From the NCBI RefSeq assembly GCF_012933445.1, contig NZ_JABBNC010000008.1, forward strand, positions 124,001 through 188,000: 64,000 bases of DNA, given 5' to 3'. The DNA comes from Actinoplanes sp. TBRC 11911. GTDB lineage: Bacteria; Actinomycetota; Actinomycetes; Mycobacteriales; Micromonosporaceae. This document shows, piece by piece, positions 14,759 through 23,457 of the stretch (positions are counted from its first letter, which is position 1; each line of letters begins with the position of its first letter). The position numbers were made by a program, and so were the translations under genes. The notes under the pieces were generated by a model. It saw only the letters and a program-made list of their open reading frames with translations. It was not told the origin of the DNA and ran no database searches.

Positions 14759-17700
14759 TTAGCTGACCTTCTGCCACGGACCGTTCGGGTCACCCGGCTT
14801 CTGGTTCCGCGTGTACCACTTGGCCTCGTAGACGTGACTCTGGTACGTCACCCGATCCCCGGCGTTGTAGACCGTGGTCGGCGTCCACGCCGCGGGGCTG
14901 CCGTCCGGCGGCGTCGGCGCGATCTCCTCCCACGGCCCGTTCGGGTCGCCCGGCTTCTGGTTCCGGGTGTACCACCGGGCCTTGAACACGCGCCCGTCGT
15001 ACACGACCTTGTCCCCCGCGTTGAAAATCCGCGATGGCGTCCAGAGCGTGTCGCCGTTCTCGGCCATGGCGAATTCCTGCCACGGGCCGTTCGGGTCGCC
15101 CGGCTTCTGGTTGTGGGCGTAGTACGACGCCTGGAACACCTTGCCCTGGTAGCTGACCCGGTCGCCGGTGTTGTAGACGGCCGCGGCCGACCACGCGGCC
15201 GGCAGGTTCACCGTCACGGTGACCGGGGCCTGCGCCGGCTCGAGCTGCTCGCTGCCCGAGTAGGCGACCGACATCGCGTGCGCGCCACCCGCGAGACCGG
15301 CCGGCAACGTAAAGGTGGCGGTGCCGTCCGCGGCCGGGGTCACCGAGCCGCGCACCGTGGAGCCCTCGGTGAGCGTGACCGTGCCGGTCACCGGGACGCC
15401 GCCCGCGTTGACCCGGGCGGTGACCGTGGCCGCGGTCCCCCATTTCACCGGCGCCGAGGCGACGGTCAGCGAAGGCGTCGCGCGGACCGTGCGGAACACG
15501 GCCGGTTGCGCGACCGAGAAGCCGCCGTCCGCCGTGCCGGCCGACACGATCCAGGCGTACGAGGTGCCGGGCTGCAGCCCGGTCCACGCGACGGTGGCGG
15601 TGCCGCCGGGTGTCACCGTGGTGCTTCCGAGGGCGTCGGACGGAACGTACGCGGCAAGGGAATCCGTGGTGAAGGACGTCTTGCGCGTGGTGAGGTCCAC
15701 CGGAAGGGTGAGGTTGTCCTCGGATCCGTTGTAGCGCGGCGCGTTCTGGCTGCCGTCCTGGCGGATGTCGTACTCGGTCGCCCCGAAGTTGTTGAGGAAC
15801 GGCGAGTACGTGTCGATGTGCATCTCGGAGCGCTTGACGTCGAACTGCAGCAGGCGCAGGAAGCTGGCCCCGAACTGGAGACGATCGGTGGCCTTGTGGT
15901 CCGGCGTGCCGTCCCCGTTGACGTCGATGTTCCCGTTCGCGTCCGCCTTGCCGGGCCAGAGCTGGCTCGCGGGCACCGTGTAGAACTGGTAGTCCGCCAG
16001 CAGCTCGACCACGTCGTGCGCCACGGTCGGGCCGATGTTCGTCTTCAGGTTGGTGCCGACGCCGTGCTCGTGCCCGGCGAGGACGAGGAAGACGTTCGGG
16101 TTGCCCTCGACCACCTGCTTGTAGAGCGCGGACCCGTCCGGCTCGGAGAAGGCGGCGCCGCGCCCGTCCGGATTCGGCGACGGCTTGAGGTAGTCGTGCG
16201 AGAGCAGGATCCCGTTGCGATCCTTGTACTTCTTGAAGATGGCGTCGGCCCAGTCGGCCTCGTCGCGGGTGACGCCGTAGGAGAGGCCGACCGCCACGAA
16301 ATCGAGCCCACCGGCCGAGAACAGGACGTAGTTGTTCTGGTTGTCCTTGCCCGGGGCGCCCGGCTTCTCGTCCCACGCGTGGTACGAGTCGCCCGCCGGC
16401 CAGGACTTGGCGACCTGGTAATAGCGGTCGGCGCTGAACGTCTTGCTGAACCGCGAGTCCGGTCCGGTCTCGGCGCCGAGCTGGTCGTCGTGGTTACCGG
16501 CGATGACCTGGTTCACCACGCCGTTGTCGTCGAGGATCTTCTGGTAGCCCGAGGAGACGGCGAGCTCCTTGTTCACCTCTTCGTTCAGGCCCGGGCGTAC
16601 GAGCGTACCGTTGGCGTTCTTGGCATCGGGGTCGAAATAGTCGTTCTCGATGACGTCGCCGGTGTGCGCGGTGTAGGCGATTTTCTTCGACTTGGCGTTG
16701 TCCGCGATCCACTGTGTCTCGTTGCGGTACGCCGCCTGCCAGACCGCCTGCTCGTCCGCCGTCTCCACATCGGACGCCTCGGTCTTGCCGTCCCAGTCGT
16801 CGTAGGTGCCGCCGGCCGCACCCTCCGACAGATACTGCGTGTCGGTGAAGTGGGTGAGGGCGAAGTCGTACGTGCCCGGGTCCTCGAAGTGGTCCTTGTC
16901 GTTCTGCGCGGTCGCGTCGTGCGGTGAGAGGTCGTCGGCGAACGGGTCCTCGCCGGTGACCAGAACGTGCACCTTGCCGCCGTCGCGGTAGGTCTTCTCC
17001 AGCGGCGCGGTGAGCACGGTGTTCTTCGCGTCCTGCCCGCGAGCGCTGGTCAGCACGACCCACTTGGCGCCGTCCCACACCCGCAGCGAAACGAGGCGGG
17101 CCGGGTCGATGGTGCCCTCCCAGCGCAGCGTAGGCGTTTTGTTTGAATCGGCCACGGCGAGGTCGTAGCGCTGGAACACCACATCACGGCCGGACGGGGT
17201 GTCGATGGACTTGCCGTCGAGCGGGTGCAACGAAGCCACATCGACCGTCGCGTCGTGCGCCACGTCCAGCGAGGTCGGGACGTCCGAGGAGACCCCTTGA
17301 TAGCCGGTGCTCGGCAGCACCACGCCGGCCTTGGTGAACGTCGCCGTGAGCGGGGTGTCGTCCGCCCCCGGGATCGTCGCGGACAGCGTCGCGGTGGTGC
17401 CGTCGACCGCCGCGGCCAACCCCGTCGGCACGTCCGGGATGCTGGCGCTGCTGAAGTGGATCTCCCGGGTCGCCGTGTTGCCGAGCGTGTCCGCGGCGGT
17501 GACGGCGATCGTGTGCGCGCCGGCCGCGAGACCGTGCCCGATCTCGTCGCCCTGCTTGACCGCCTTCCCGTCGAGCGTGATCACCGGCGTACCGGAAACG
17601 CCTGTCGCGTCCTTGATCTTGATGTTGACGGCGACCGTACTGGTGAGGCGCTGACCCTCGGCCGGAACGCTGTCCTCGACCTCGGGGGCGCTGTTGTCGA

Positions 17701-19636
17701 CCGTGATGTGCCGGGTGGCCGTCTTGTCGCCGGACGCGGCCGTGATGAGGTGCCGGCCGTCGGAGAGCTTCGTGGTGTCGACGTCCGCCCGCGCGCCCAC
17801 GCCGGGGAGGTCGGGCACATCGAAGAGGATCGTCTTCTCCAGCTCGCCGTTGTGGCTGCTGCCGCAGGTGCCGTCGCCGATGTAGACGGTGACCGGCGAC
17901 CCCGTCGGGTACGTCGACGAGCCGATGACGACGTTGGTCCCGGCGACCTCGTGGGTCAGCTGGGTGGCCTTGCCGCCAACCGGGTCGAGCTCGAAGTCAC
18001 GCATGGTGAAGTCGTCGTAGTTGTCGCACCCGCCGGGCTTGGCGCTGCCGTGGTCACTGCCCGCGACGAAGTCGATGACGTTGGTGCCCGGGACCAGGTA
18101 TTCGTTCGGGAACGAGAGGTCGGCGACCTCCTTCTCCCAGATGCCCATGTCGACCGGGATGCCGTTGATGACGACCTTGTTGTCGAAGCCGTTGTCCGCG
18201 CCGTTGCCGCCGACGAAGAACTTCAGGTGAGCGTCGCCGGTGCCGGCCAGGGTTTCTATCGTGCGCGTCGTCGCCGCCCCGTCGATGCCGAAATGGAACT
18301 CGGCGTCCTTGTTGGTGCCGCAGGTGCCGTCGCCCAGCGCGAGCGAGGCGTCCGTCGTGGCCGTCTTCCCGGCGCTCGTGACGATGAACGTGTCACCCGG
18401 CGTGACGGTGCCGTCGATACCCAGCGCGAGATCGACCGACGTCCTTGTCACCTTGAAGTCGTCGTGGTTGGCACAGGTCGCGCCGTTGGCGGTCCCGTTG
18501 TAGTCACCGGTCTTGAGCTGCACGACGTTGTCGCCGAGCCTGAGGTAACGGGTCGGGAACGCGATCTTCACCGGCTCCGCGCCGCTCACCCCGTAGTCGC
18601 CGCCCAGGTCCACCCGGTTGCCGTTGACCAGCAGGTAGTTGTGGTAGCGCGCCTCGACCGAGTTGCCCGCCTCGACGGTCAGGCCCAGGGTGGCCGTGCC
18701 CGCGGCGAGACTCTCCGCGTTCTCGGCGGCCTTCCCATCAATTTCCAGTTTGTCCGTTTTGTTCTGCGTGCCCGCCGCGATCACCCGCTGCTCGCCGCGC
18801 ACCAGCGCACCGTCCGCCGGCGTCACCGTCGGAGCACCGGCCGGGTCGTTGTTGACCTCAACCGAGACGGTGGCCTTAGCGCCCGACTCGGTGACCGCCT
18901 GGATCGTGTGCGACCCGTTGGACAGCTTGGTGGTGTCCAGGTCGGCGCTCAGGCCCGAGGTGCCGCCCGGCGTGCCCGAGATGACGAACGTCAGCGCCTG
19001 GGTGAGCAGGTGCTGCGCGCTGCCGCAGGTGCCGTCGCCGAAGCTGTAGCTGAACGCGTTCTGCTCGGCGTCCGCGACCACGCCGACCAGGCCGAGGCCG
19101 AGGCTGCTCAGCGGGAAGTCGTCGTAGTTCGGGCAACGCAGGCCCTCGCCGAACGGCAAAGTCTCCACGCCGGCGGCGGTCGTGCTCGTGGTGTCCACCC
19201 AGGCGGCGCCGGCGCTCACGGTCAGCGTGTTGACGCCCTCGTGCAGCCAGGAGCCGGGAAAGTCGAGCGTGCCGCGGTTCCCGCCCGGGATGGTCGGGAA
19301 GAAGACGCGCTCGGTGTGGTCGTTGACCGTGATGTAGTTCTTGTAGCGCTCTTCGGTGCCGTTGCCGCCCATGTCAAAACTGAAGTGGGCGGTGCCGGCG
19401 TTCTTCTCGGCCTTGACCGGCTCGCCATCGACCGTGAGCGCGGTGACCGAGTCTTCCTCGGTGGTGGGCTCGACGTTGATTTTCGTGGTGCCGGCGAGGG
19501 TCTGCCCGTCGGTCACGTTCAGGCTGGGCGCGCTCTCGGCCGCGTTGCCCGCCGCGAGTGCCGAGCCCGGGCCGATCACGATCGGGCTCACCGCCAGGAG
19601 GGCGGCCAGCAGCACGCCCCCGTATCTCTTACGCAA
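14759..19636 (-). CDS. Giant secreted metallophosphoesterase with Ig-like and CBM5/12 modules
   Basis: The protein has 1625 residues. A Sec signal peptide ends near ALAAG at 28-30. Several beta-sandwich repeats (~30-910) follow, with a recurring Asn-Tyr-Asp-Asp-Phe core and an 'FGDGTCGS'-type motif. A calcineurin-like phosphoesterase domain spans about 920-1320, with HFTDTQY, TGDVIEN, AGNHDDQ, LLSHDY and GHEHGVG supplying the metal ligands. Next come a fibronectin-like segment, a Big_3 Ig domain (~1380-1478) and three ~45-residue chitin-binding type CBM5/12 modules, each with the YNxGDRVxYxGxxFxAxxY...NQKPGDPNGPW pattern. It probably hydrolyses phosphoesters while tethered to chitin or another polymer. 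It overlaps the upstream gene by eight bases. Confidence 0.88.
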   Translation of the reverse strand: MRKRYGGVLLAALLAVSPIVIGPGSALAAGNAAESAPSLNVTDGQTLAGTTKINVEPTTEEDSVTALTVDGEPVKAEKNAGTAHFSFDMGGNGTEERYKNYITVNDHTERVFFPTIPGGNRGTLDFPGSWLHEGVNTLTVSAGAAWVDTTSTTAAGVETLPFGEGLRCPNYDDFPLSSLGLGLVGVVADAEQNAFSYSFGDGTCGSAQHLLTQALTFVISGTPGGTSGLSADLDTTKLSNGSHTIQAVTESGAKATVSVEVNNDPAGAPTVTPADGALVRGEQRVIAAGTQNKTDKLEIDGKAAENAESLAAGTATLGLTVEAGNSVEARYHNYLLVNGNRVDLGGDYGVSGAEPVKIAFPTRYLRLGDNVVQLKTGDYNGTANGATCANHDDFKVTRTSVDLALGIDGTVTPGDTFIVTSAGKTATTDASLALGDGTCGTNKDAEFHFGIDGAATTRTIETLAGTGDAHLKFFVGGNGADNGFDNKVVINGIPVDMGIWEKEVADLSFPNEYLVPGTNVIDFVAGSDHGSAKPGGCDNYDDFTMRDFELDPVGGKATQLTHEVAGTNVVIGSSTYPTGSPVTVYIGDGTCGSSHNGELEKTILFDVPDLPGVGARADVDTTKLSDGRHLITAASGDKTATRHITVDNSAPEVEDSVPAEGQRLTSTVAVNIKIKDATGVSGTPVITLDGKAVKQGDEIGHGLAAGAHTIAVTAADTLGNTATREIHFSSASIPDVPTGLAAAVDGTTATLSATIPGADDTPLTATFTKAGVVLPSTGYQGVSSDVPTSLDVAHDATVDVASLHPLDGKSIDTPSGRDVVFQRYDLAVADSNKTPTLRWEGTIDPARLVSLRVWDGAKWVVLTSARGQDAKNTVLTAPLEKTYRDGGKVHVLVTGEDPFADDLSPHDATAQNDKDHFEDPGTYDFALTHFTDTQYLSEGAAGGTYDDWDGKTEASDVETADEQAVWQAAYRNETQWIADNAKSKKIAYTAHTGDVIENDYFDPDAKNANGTLVRPGLNEEVNKELAVSSGYQKILDDNGVVNQVIAGNHDDQLGAETGPDSRFSKTFSADRYYQVAKSWPAGDSYHAWDEKPGAPGKDNQNNYVLFSAGGLDFVAVGLSYGVTRDEADWADAIFKKYKDRNGILLSHDYLKPSPNPDGRGAAFSEPDGSALYKQVVEGNPNVFLVLAGHEHGVGTNLKTNIGPTVAHDVVELLADYQFYTVPASQLWPGKADANGNIDVNGDGTPDHKATDRLQFGASFLRLLQFDVKRSEMHIDTYSPFLNNFGATEYDIRQDGSQNAPRYNGSEDNLTLPVDLTTRKTSFTTDSLAAYVPSDALGSTTVTPGGTATVAWTGLQPGTSYAWIVSAGTADGGFSVAQPAVFRTVRATPSLTVASAPVKWGTAATVTARVNAGGVPVTGTVTLTEGSTVRGSVTPAADGTATFTLPAGLAGGAHAMSVAYSGSEQLEPAQAPVTVTVNLPAAWSAAAVYNTGDRVSYQGKVFQASYYAHNQKPGDPNGPWQEFAMAENGDTLWTPSRIFNAGDKVVYDGRVFKARWYTRNQKPGDPNGPWEEIAPTPPDGSPAAWTPTTVYNAGDRVTYQSHVYEAKWYTRNQKPGDPNGPWQKVS

Positions 19637-20309
19637 GGTGTTTCCTCTTTCGGCGTCTCGTTAGGACGGCTACCGCGCCGGCGACGACGATGACGCCGGC
19701 GAGGACGATGGCGATCTGCAGTGCCGCGTTGCGAGCCGGGTGCGTTTGCGTTGCCCGTACGCCGTCAGCACCGCTCAACACCCACTCGTGCGACTCGTTG
19801 CCCTGGCCGTAGACCGCGTGTTCACCGTCCGGTCCGGACGCCAGCGTCTTGTAGGCCGGGTTGAGGTCGGTCAGTGTCCGCACGGCGATGGTGGCGGTGC
19901 CGATCGGGCCGTCACAGCGGTAGTCGATGGTCACGCCGTTCTTGACGAGGTCGCCGGGCCGCTGGACGGCCGCCGGGCAGGGTTGTTCCCGGTCGGCGAC
20001 GGTGATCTGCTTGGTGAGGTAGCCGGCGAACTGCGCGGACGGCCCGATCGTGGCGGCGTCCGACGGCTGGAAGACGGTGGCGCCGTCGAGCAGCACCCGG
20101 TCCGGCGGCAGCACCCCGAGCGCGACGCCCAGCAGGGTCAGATCGTCGAGGCCGCCGACCTTCCAGCGAACGTGCACAACGGACGGATCGCTGCCGTCCA
20201 GCGCGACCGCGACCGTCTGCGGGTCACCGAAGGGGTGCGCCTGCGCGGCTCCCGGCGTCAGGACCACCGCGGCGATCAGGAGGCAGGCGAGGATCAGGGC
20301 TTTCCGCAA
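19629..20309 (-). CDS. Cell-surface protein with signal peptide and C-terminal anchor
   Basis: With the TTG start at 20309 (GGAGAG six bases before it), the protein has 226 residues. A clean signal peptide (RKALILACLLIAAVVLTPGAAQA) comes first, then an extracellular domain beginning HPFGDPQTVAVALDG, and a C-terminal membrane helix (~195-215) with an RRRKRKH stop-transfer tail. A GTG at 20339 would add ten residues that spoil the signal. It is directly upstream of, and overlaps by eight bases, the giant phosphoesterase gene, so both are made from one transcript and probably act together at the surface. No domain is recognised. Confidence 0.75.
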   Translation of the reverse strand: MRKALILACLLIAAVVLTPGAAQAHPFGDPQTVAVALDGSDPSVVHVRWKVGGLDDLTLLGVALGVLPPDRVLLDGATVFQPSDAATIGPSAQFAGYLTKQITVADREQPCPAAVQRPGDLVKNGVTIDYRCDGPIGTATIAVRTLTDLNPAYKTLASGPDGEHAVYGQGNESHEWVLSGADGVRATQTHPARNAALQIAIVLAGVIVVAGAVAVLTRRRKRKHLA

Positions 20310-20483
20310 CGAGGACTCTCCGGGGTGCGCACGGCACACCGGGCGGCGGCCAATGGCCCACCTTGCCGACGTTCCAGAAACTCACAGCTTTTTCCCAGTT
20401 ATCAACAGGCAACACCCACGCGAACGATGGGCCCGGCCTGACTTCGGGGTGAGTTCCGTAGTCGCTCGCTCTCCCCCGCCGCG

Positions 20484-20573
20484 ATGCCCCTCGCTGCGTT
20501 GCCCCTCACCGCGGTGCCCCTCACCGCGGTGCCCCTCACCGCGATGCCCCTCACCGCGATGCCCCTCACCGCG
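20484..20573 (+). repeat. 15-bp tandem repeat, six units
   Basis: Six units of (A/T/G)TGCCCCTCACCGCG, the first slightly diverged (ATGCCCCTCGCTGCG). The period is a multiple of three, so an opposite-strand frame reads a Gly-Glu-Gly-His-Arg repeat, but no signal or flanking domain supports a protein. The array lies upstream of the surface protein/phosphoesterase operon. Confidence 0.8.
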
Positions 20574-20742
20574 GTCCACGATCCGTAAAATTCCCCGCAA
20601 ATCCGAAATTTCGGGTACTGAACCCGACGCCTATCAGGTCCGGGTGGGCGCGGGAGCGATGGAAGCCGGATGACCAGGGGCGCGACCGCGCCCACGATCC
20701 TGCGGCGTGAACTCGACGGACCAATTCCCGGATATTTTTGCA

Positions 20743-20787
20743 ACCTTGGAGAGTTGCGCCCACATACGAGCCATAACTCTCCAAGGT
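20743..20787. repeat. Hairpin repeat HP-B
   Basis: ACCTTGGAGAGTT and AACTCTCCAAGGT pair perfectly around a 19-base loop. Read in reverse complement, the whole 45 bases differ from HP-A (7.73 kb) at only a few positions, including the loop words GGCTCG and ATGTGGGC. Confidence 0.8.
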
Positions 20788-20913
20788 CCGCGTTCTACCG
20801 GGAAATCGTCGCGGATAAAAGGCGCATTATGGGAGAAATATTTGTCTACAGTGGACCGCCATCCCACATCACGGAATCGGCGCCACGATGTGGTCGTCCG
20901 TCCCGGAATGCGG

Positions 20914-21376
20914 AACTGTTCAGCTGGTTCTCGCGCCGCTCACCCTCCGATGCGTTGGCCTTGCGTGGCTGACCTGAGGGCCGTCGCCGTGGGGAGCTGG
21001 GACGTTCCGGCCGTGGCGGGTGCCCACACCCGCTGTGGGTCGCCGCGGTGTGGGGAACCGCAGCCTCCCCGGCGTCGCGATTCCCCACACGTGGGTGAGG
21101 GTGGCCGCGGCGTGGGGGGCCACGGCCTTCCCAGCGTTGCGATTCCCCACACGTGGGTGAGGGTGGCCGCGGTGTGGGGAGCCACGGCCTTCCCGGCGTC
21201 GCGATTCCCCACACGTGGGTGAGGGTGGCCGCGGTGTGGGCAGCCACAGCCTCCCCGGCGTCGCGACTGCCCACACCCGCGTGGGGGGCGCCCATTGGGG
21301 GGAGCTGGGACCTGCCCGGGCCTGGCGGCGTCGCCTCGCACGGGACTCCCGGCCGACGGAACCAGCTGAACAGCTA
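20914..21376 (+). mobile_element. MITE-like element E1 (463 bp)
   Basis: The ends are 17-base terminal inverted repeats, AACTGTTCAGCTGGTTC on the left and its complement with one mismatch on the right. They are flanked on both sides by the 10-base direct repeat CGGAATGCGG (20904-20913 and 21377-21386), as expected for a target duplication. Inside are three and a half 62-base tandem units. The whole element matches the inverted copy at 51056-51458. It has no transposase gene. Free-standing open frames across it follow the repeat rather than any known domain. Non-autonomous mobility is an inference. Confidence 0.75.
21064..21260 (+). repeat. 62-bp tandem repeats inside E1
   Basis: Units start CCTCCCCGGCGTCGCGA or the variant CCTTCCC at 21064, 21126, 21188 and 21250, exactly 62 bases apart. 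The shared core reads CGATTCCCCACACGTGGGTG. The fourth unit breaks off after a few bases. Confidence 0.85.
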
Positions 21377-21415
21377 CGGAATGCGGACCACGCTGCCACA
21401 TGGTGGGAGGGGTGG

Positions 21416-22213
21416 TCAGGCGGTGCGGGAGAGGCGGGCGGCTCGGGCTGACCAGCGGCCGTCCTGGTGGTCGACGTTGATCGGGTGGTCGAACGCCTCG
21501 GAGACGTTCTCGGTGGTCAGGACGTCCAGGGCAGTTCCGGCGGCGACCACCCGGCCCTGCTTGAGCAGCAGCGCGTGGCTGGTCGTCGTCGGCAACTCCT
21601 CCAGGTGGTGAGTGACCACGATGGACGCGAGCTCGGGGTGCGTCTGCTCGAGCAGGTCGACGGTCTCGAGCAGCTGCTCGCGGGCGGCCACGTCCAGGCC
21701 GGTCGACGGCTCGTCCAGCAGCAGCAGGCGCGGTTCGACGATCAGCGCGCGGGCGATCAGCGCCCGGCCCCGTTCCCCCTGCGACAGGGTCGGCCAGCGC
21801 AGCGCCGCCTTGTCCGCCAGGCCCAGCATGTCGATCAGCCGGTCGGCGCGGACGGTCTCGTCGCCCGTCGCCTGCCAGCGCGGCGGCAGGTCGACCGACC
21901 CGGCGAGGCCACTGAGCACGACCTCACGGACGGTGAGCGGCGATCGCAGCGGGTGACGGGGGTTCACGTGGCCGATCGAGCGGCGCAGCGTCTGGATGTC
22001 GACCCGGCCGAGCCGGTTGCCGAGCACCTGCACGGTCCCGGTCGTCGGATGCGTCACCGCACCGCAGAAGCCCAGCACCGTGCTCTTGCCCGCGCCGTTC
22101 GAGCCGAGCATGGCCCAGTGCTCGCCCTGGCGTACGGTGAAGCTCACGTCGTGCAGGATCTCCTTGTTGTCGCGGCGGAACGTGACATTCCGGAGCTCGA
22201 CAACCTCACGCAT
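21416..22213 (-). CDS. ABC transporter ATP-binding protein
   Basis: A 265-residue cytosolic ATPase. Walker A GSNGAGKST is at about 37-45, a Q-loop region (GHVNPRHPLRSPLTVREVV) near 80, the signature LSQGERGRALIARAL near 143-157, Walker B LLLLDEPSTGLD near 164-175, and the switch His in IVVTHHLEELP. It resembles the ModF/YlmA-type stand-alone ATPases, with no permease beside it. The ATG at 22213 was chosen because MREVVELRNVTF is the conserved first strand. It lies alone between repeat element E1 and the surface-protein cluster. Confidence 0.88.
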   Translation of the reverse strand: MREVVELRNVTFRRDNKEILHDVSFTVRQGEHWAMLGSNGAGKSTVLGFCGAVTHPTTGTVQVLGNRLGRVDIQTLRRSIGHVNPRHPLRSPLTVREVVLSGLAGSVDLPPRWQATGDETVRADRLIDMLGLADKAALRWPTLSQGERGRALIARALIVEPRLLLLDEPSTGLDVAAREQLLETVDLLEQTHPELASIVVTHHLEELPTTTSHALLLKQGRVVAAGTALDVLTTENVSEAFDHPINVDHQDGRWSARAARLSRTA

Positions 22214-22429
22214 CGTGCTTGCCCTTCGAAGACCGAGTAGACCGGCCGAGTAGACCGATCTGCGCAGGCTGCCACGAAAGGCCGCGGCGATCTCCGTGAT
22301 GAGCGCCATCCCGGCGAGCATCGTCGATGGCCGCACACGGCGCGAGCAGCACAAACGCGGCCATCACCGAGCGTAAAGGGCGTGGCGCGGCGTCCCACCC
22401 GCCGGGATCGATCAGCGTTTCGGGCGCGT

Positions 22430-23398
22430 TCACGCGGTTGCTTCGCGGCGGCCTTGCTGACGGGCCTCGTCCAGCATGCGGTTCAGGGTGCGGCGCCGGC
22501 GGCGGGCGGCGCGGCGCCACGCCAGCAGCAGCGCGACGACTGCCGCGAGCAGGATCAGGTGGGGCCACGGCAGCGCCCACGCCGCCGTCGTGACCGTCGT
22601 CGGGGTGCCGCCGGCCGGGGTCAGCTCGACCTTCGTGGCCAGGCGGCCCAGCGGCCAGACCCCGCCGACGGTGGCCGATTCGGGGCGGGCGGCGCCGGGC
22701 ATCAGCTCTCCCCCGTTGACGGCACGGGCCCGGGTCTGCGCCCCGAACAACGAGGACACCGCCACGCTGCCCCGCGCGTCGACGCGTACGTTGCCGGAAT
22801 TGGTGGTGTCGTAGGAAAGCCGGACCGTTCCGGACCGGAACGGATTCCAGGACGCCGAGTAGCGCGCGGTGAGGTGGGTGGCGGTGAGCGCGGGCCGCAC
22901 CGTCCCGGCGGCGCGCAGCAGCACCCGGAACCCGACGCGGCTTTCCACCCGCACGGTCCCGGAGGCGCTCAGCACCGAAGCCGCGATGCCCGCCGGATGG
23001 TCGCCCGGGGTGGCCGCCCGCGGCACGGTGATGCGGAGCGGGACCACCTTCGTCCCTTTGGCCGGCACGCTCACCGTGGGCTGGACCGCGATCCAGGTGC
23101 CGCCGTCGACGGACTTCCGGTCGGACGGCAGCATGTTGAAGCGACCCTTGTCGGTCAGGTAGCCGTCCGCGGCCTTGAGCGCGAACACCGCGCCGCTGTC
23201 GCTGAAGTTGCGCACCGCCAGGTATTCGGTCGTGGCCTGGCCGGGGTCGAGGGTCTTCTCGATCCAGCGCCGGCCGTCCGGCCCGGCCGCGGTGGCCGGC
23301 TGCACGGTCCAGGTGAGGGACGCGGGTTCGGCCCGGGCCACCGCGGGCGCGATCGGGACGGTGACGGCGACGGCGGCGAGCACGGCCAGGATGCGCAT
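22430..23398 (-). CDS. DUF916 (WxL-associated) surface protein
   Basis: The protein has 322 residues. A signal peptide (~1-23, ending VARA) is followed by a DUF916/WxPGB-like beta-sandwich that begins LTWTVQPATAAGPDGR and has the RNFSDSGAVFALKAADGYLT segment. A C-terminal membrane helix at about 275-297 precedes a basic cytoplasmic tail (RRAARRRRRTLNRML). In Firmicutes, DUF916 proteins anchor WxL proteins to peptidoglycan. The WxL-like gene lies just upstream across a hairpin, so the two are probably partners here as well. Confidence 0.82.
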   Translation of the reverse strand: MRILAVLAAVAVTVPIAPAVARAEPASLTWTVQPATAAGPDGRRWIEKTLDPGQATTEYLAVRNFSDSGAVFALKAADGYLTDKGRFNMLPSDRKSVDGGTWIAVQPTVSVPAKGTKVVPLRITVPRAATPGDHPAGIAASVLSASGTVRVESRVGFRVLLRAAGTVRPALTATHLTARYSASWNPFRSGTVRLSYDTTNSGNVRVDARGSVAVSSLFGAQTRARAVNGGELMPGAARPESATVGGVWPLGRLATKVELTPAGGTPTTVTTAAWALPWPHLILLAAVVALLLAWRRAARRRRRTLNRMLDEARQQGRREATA

Positions 23399-23419
23399 GG
23401 GGAGTCCTCACGACGAGCG

Positions 23420-23449
23420 GGCGGGGGCCGCCGGCAAGCGGCCCCCGCC
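23420..23449 (-). terminator. Hairpin between WxL-like and DUF916 genes
   Basis: GGCGGGGGCCGC and GCGGCCCCCGCC pair perfectly around CGGCAA. It follows the WxL-like stop codon by nine bases and may attenuate rather than fully stop transcription into the DUF916 gene. Confidence 0.65.
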
Positions 23450-23457
23450 GGGGTTTG

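Noticed and set aside
14834..16927. Long opposite-strand frames over the giant phosphoesterase and over other large genes
   Set aside because: They are Arg/Val/Gly-rich shadows caused by high third-position GC in the real gene.
20395..20410. A TTATCAACA word resembling a DnaA box
   Set aside because: It stands alone with no cluster, and no replication genes are near, so origin function is unsupported.
20914..21376. CRISPR-like array from the 62-bp repeats
   Set aside because: The units abut without unique spacers, there are no cas genes, and the whole element has transposon-like ends.
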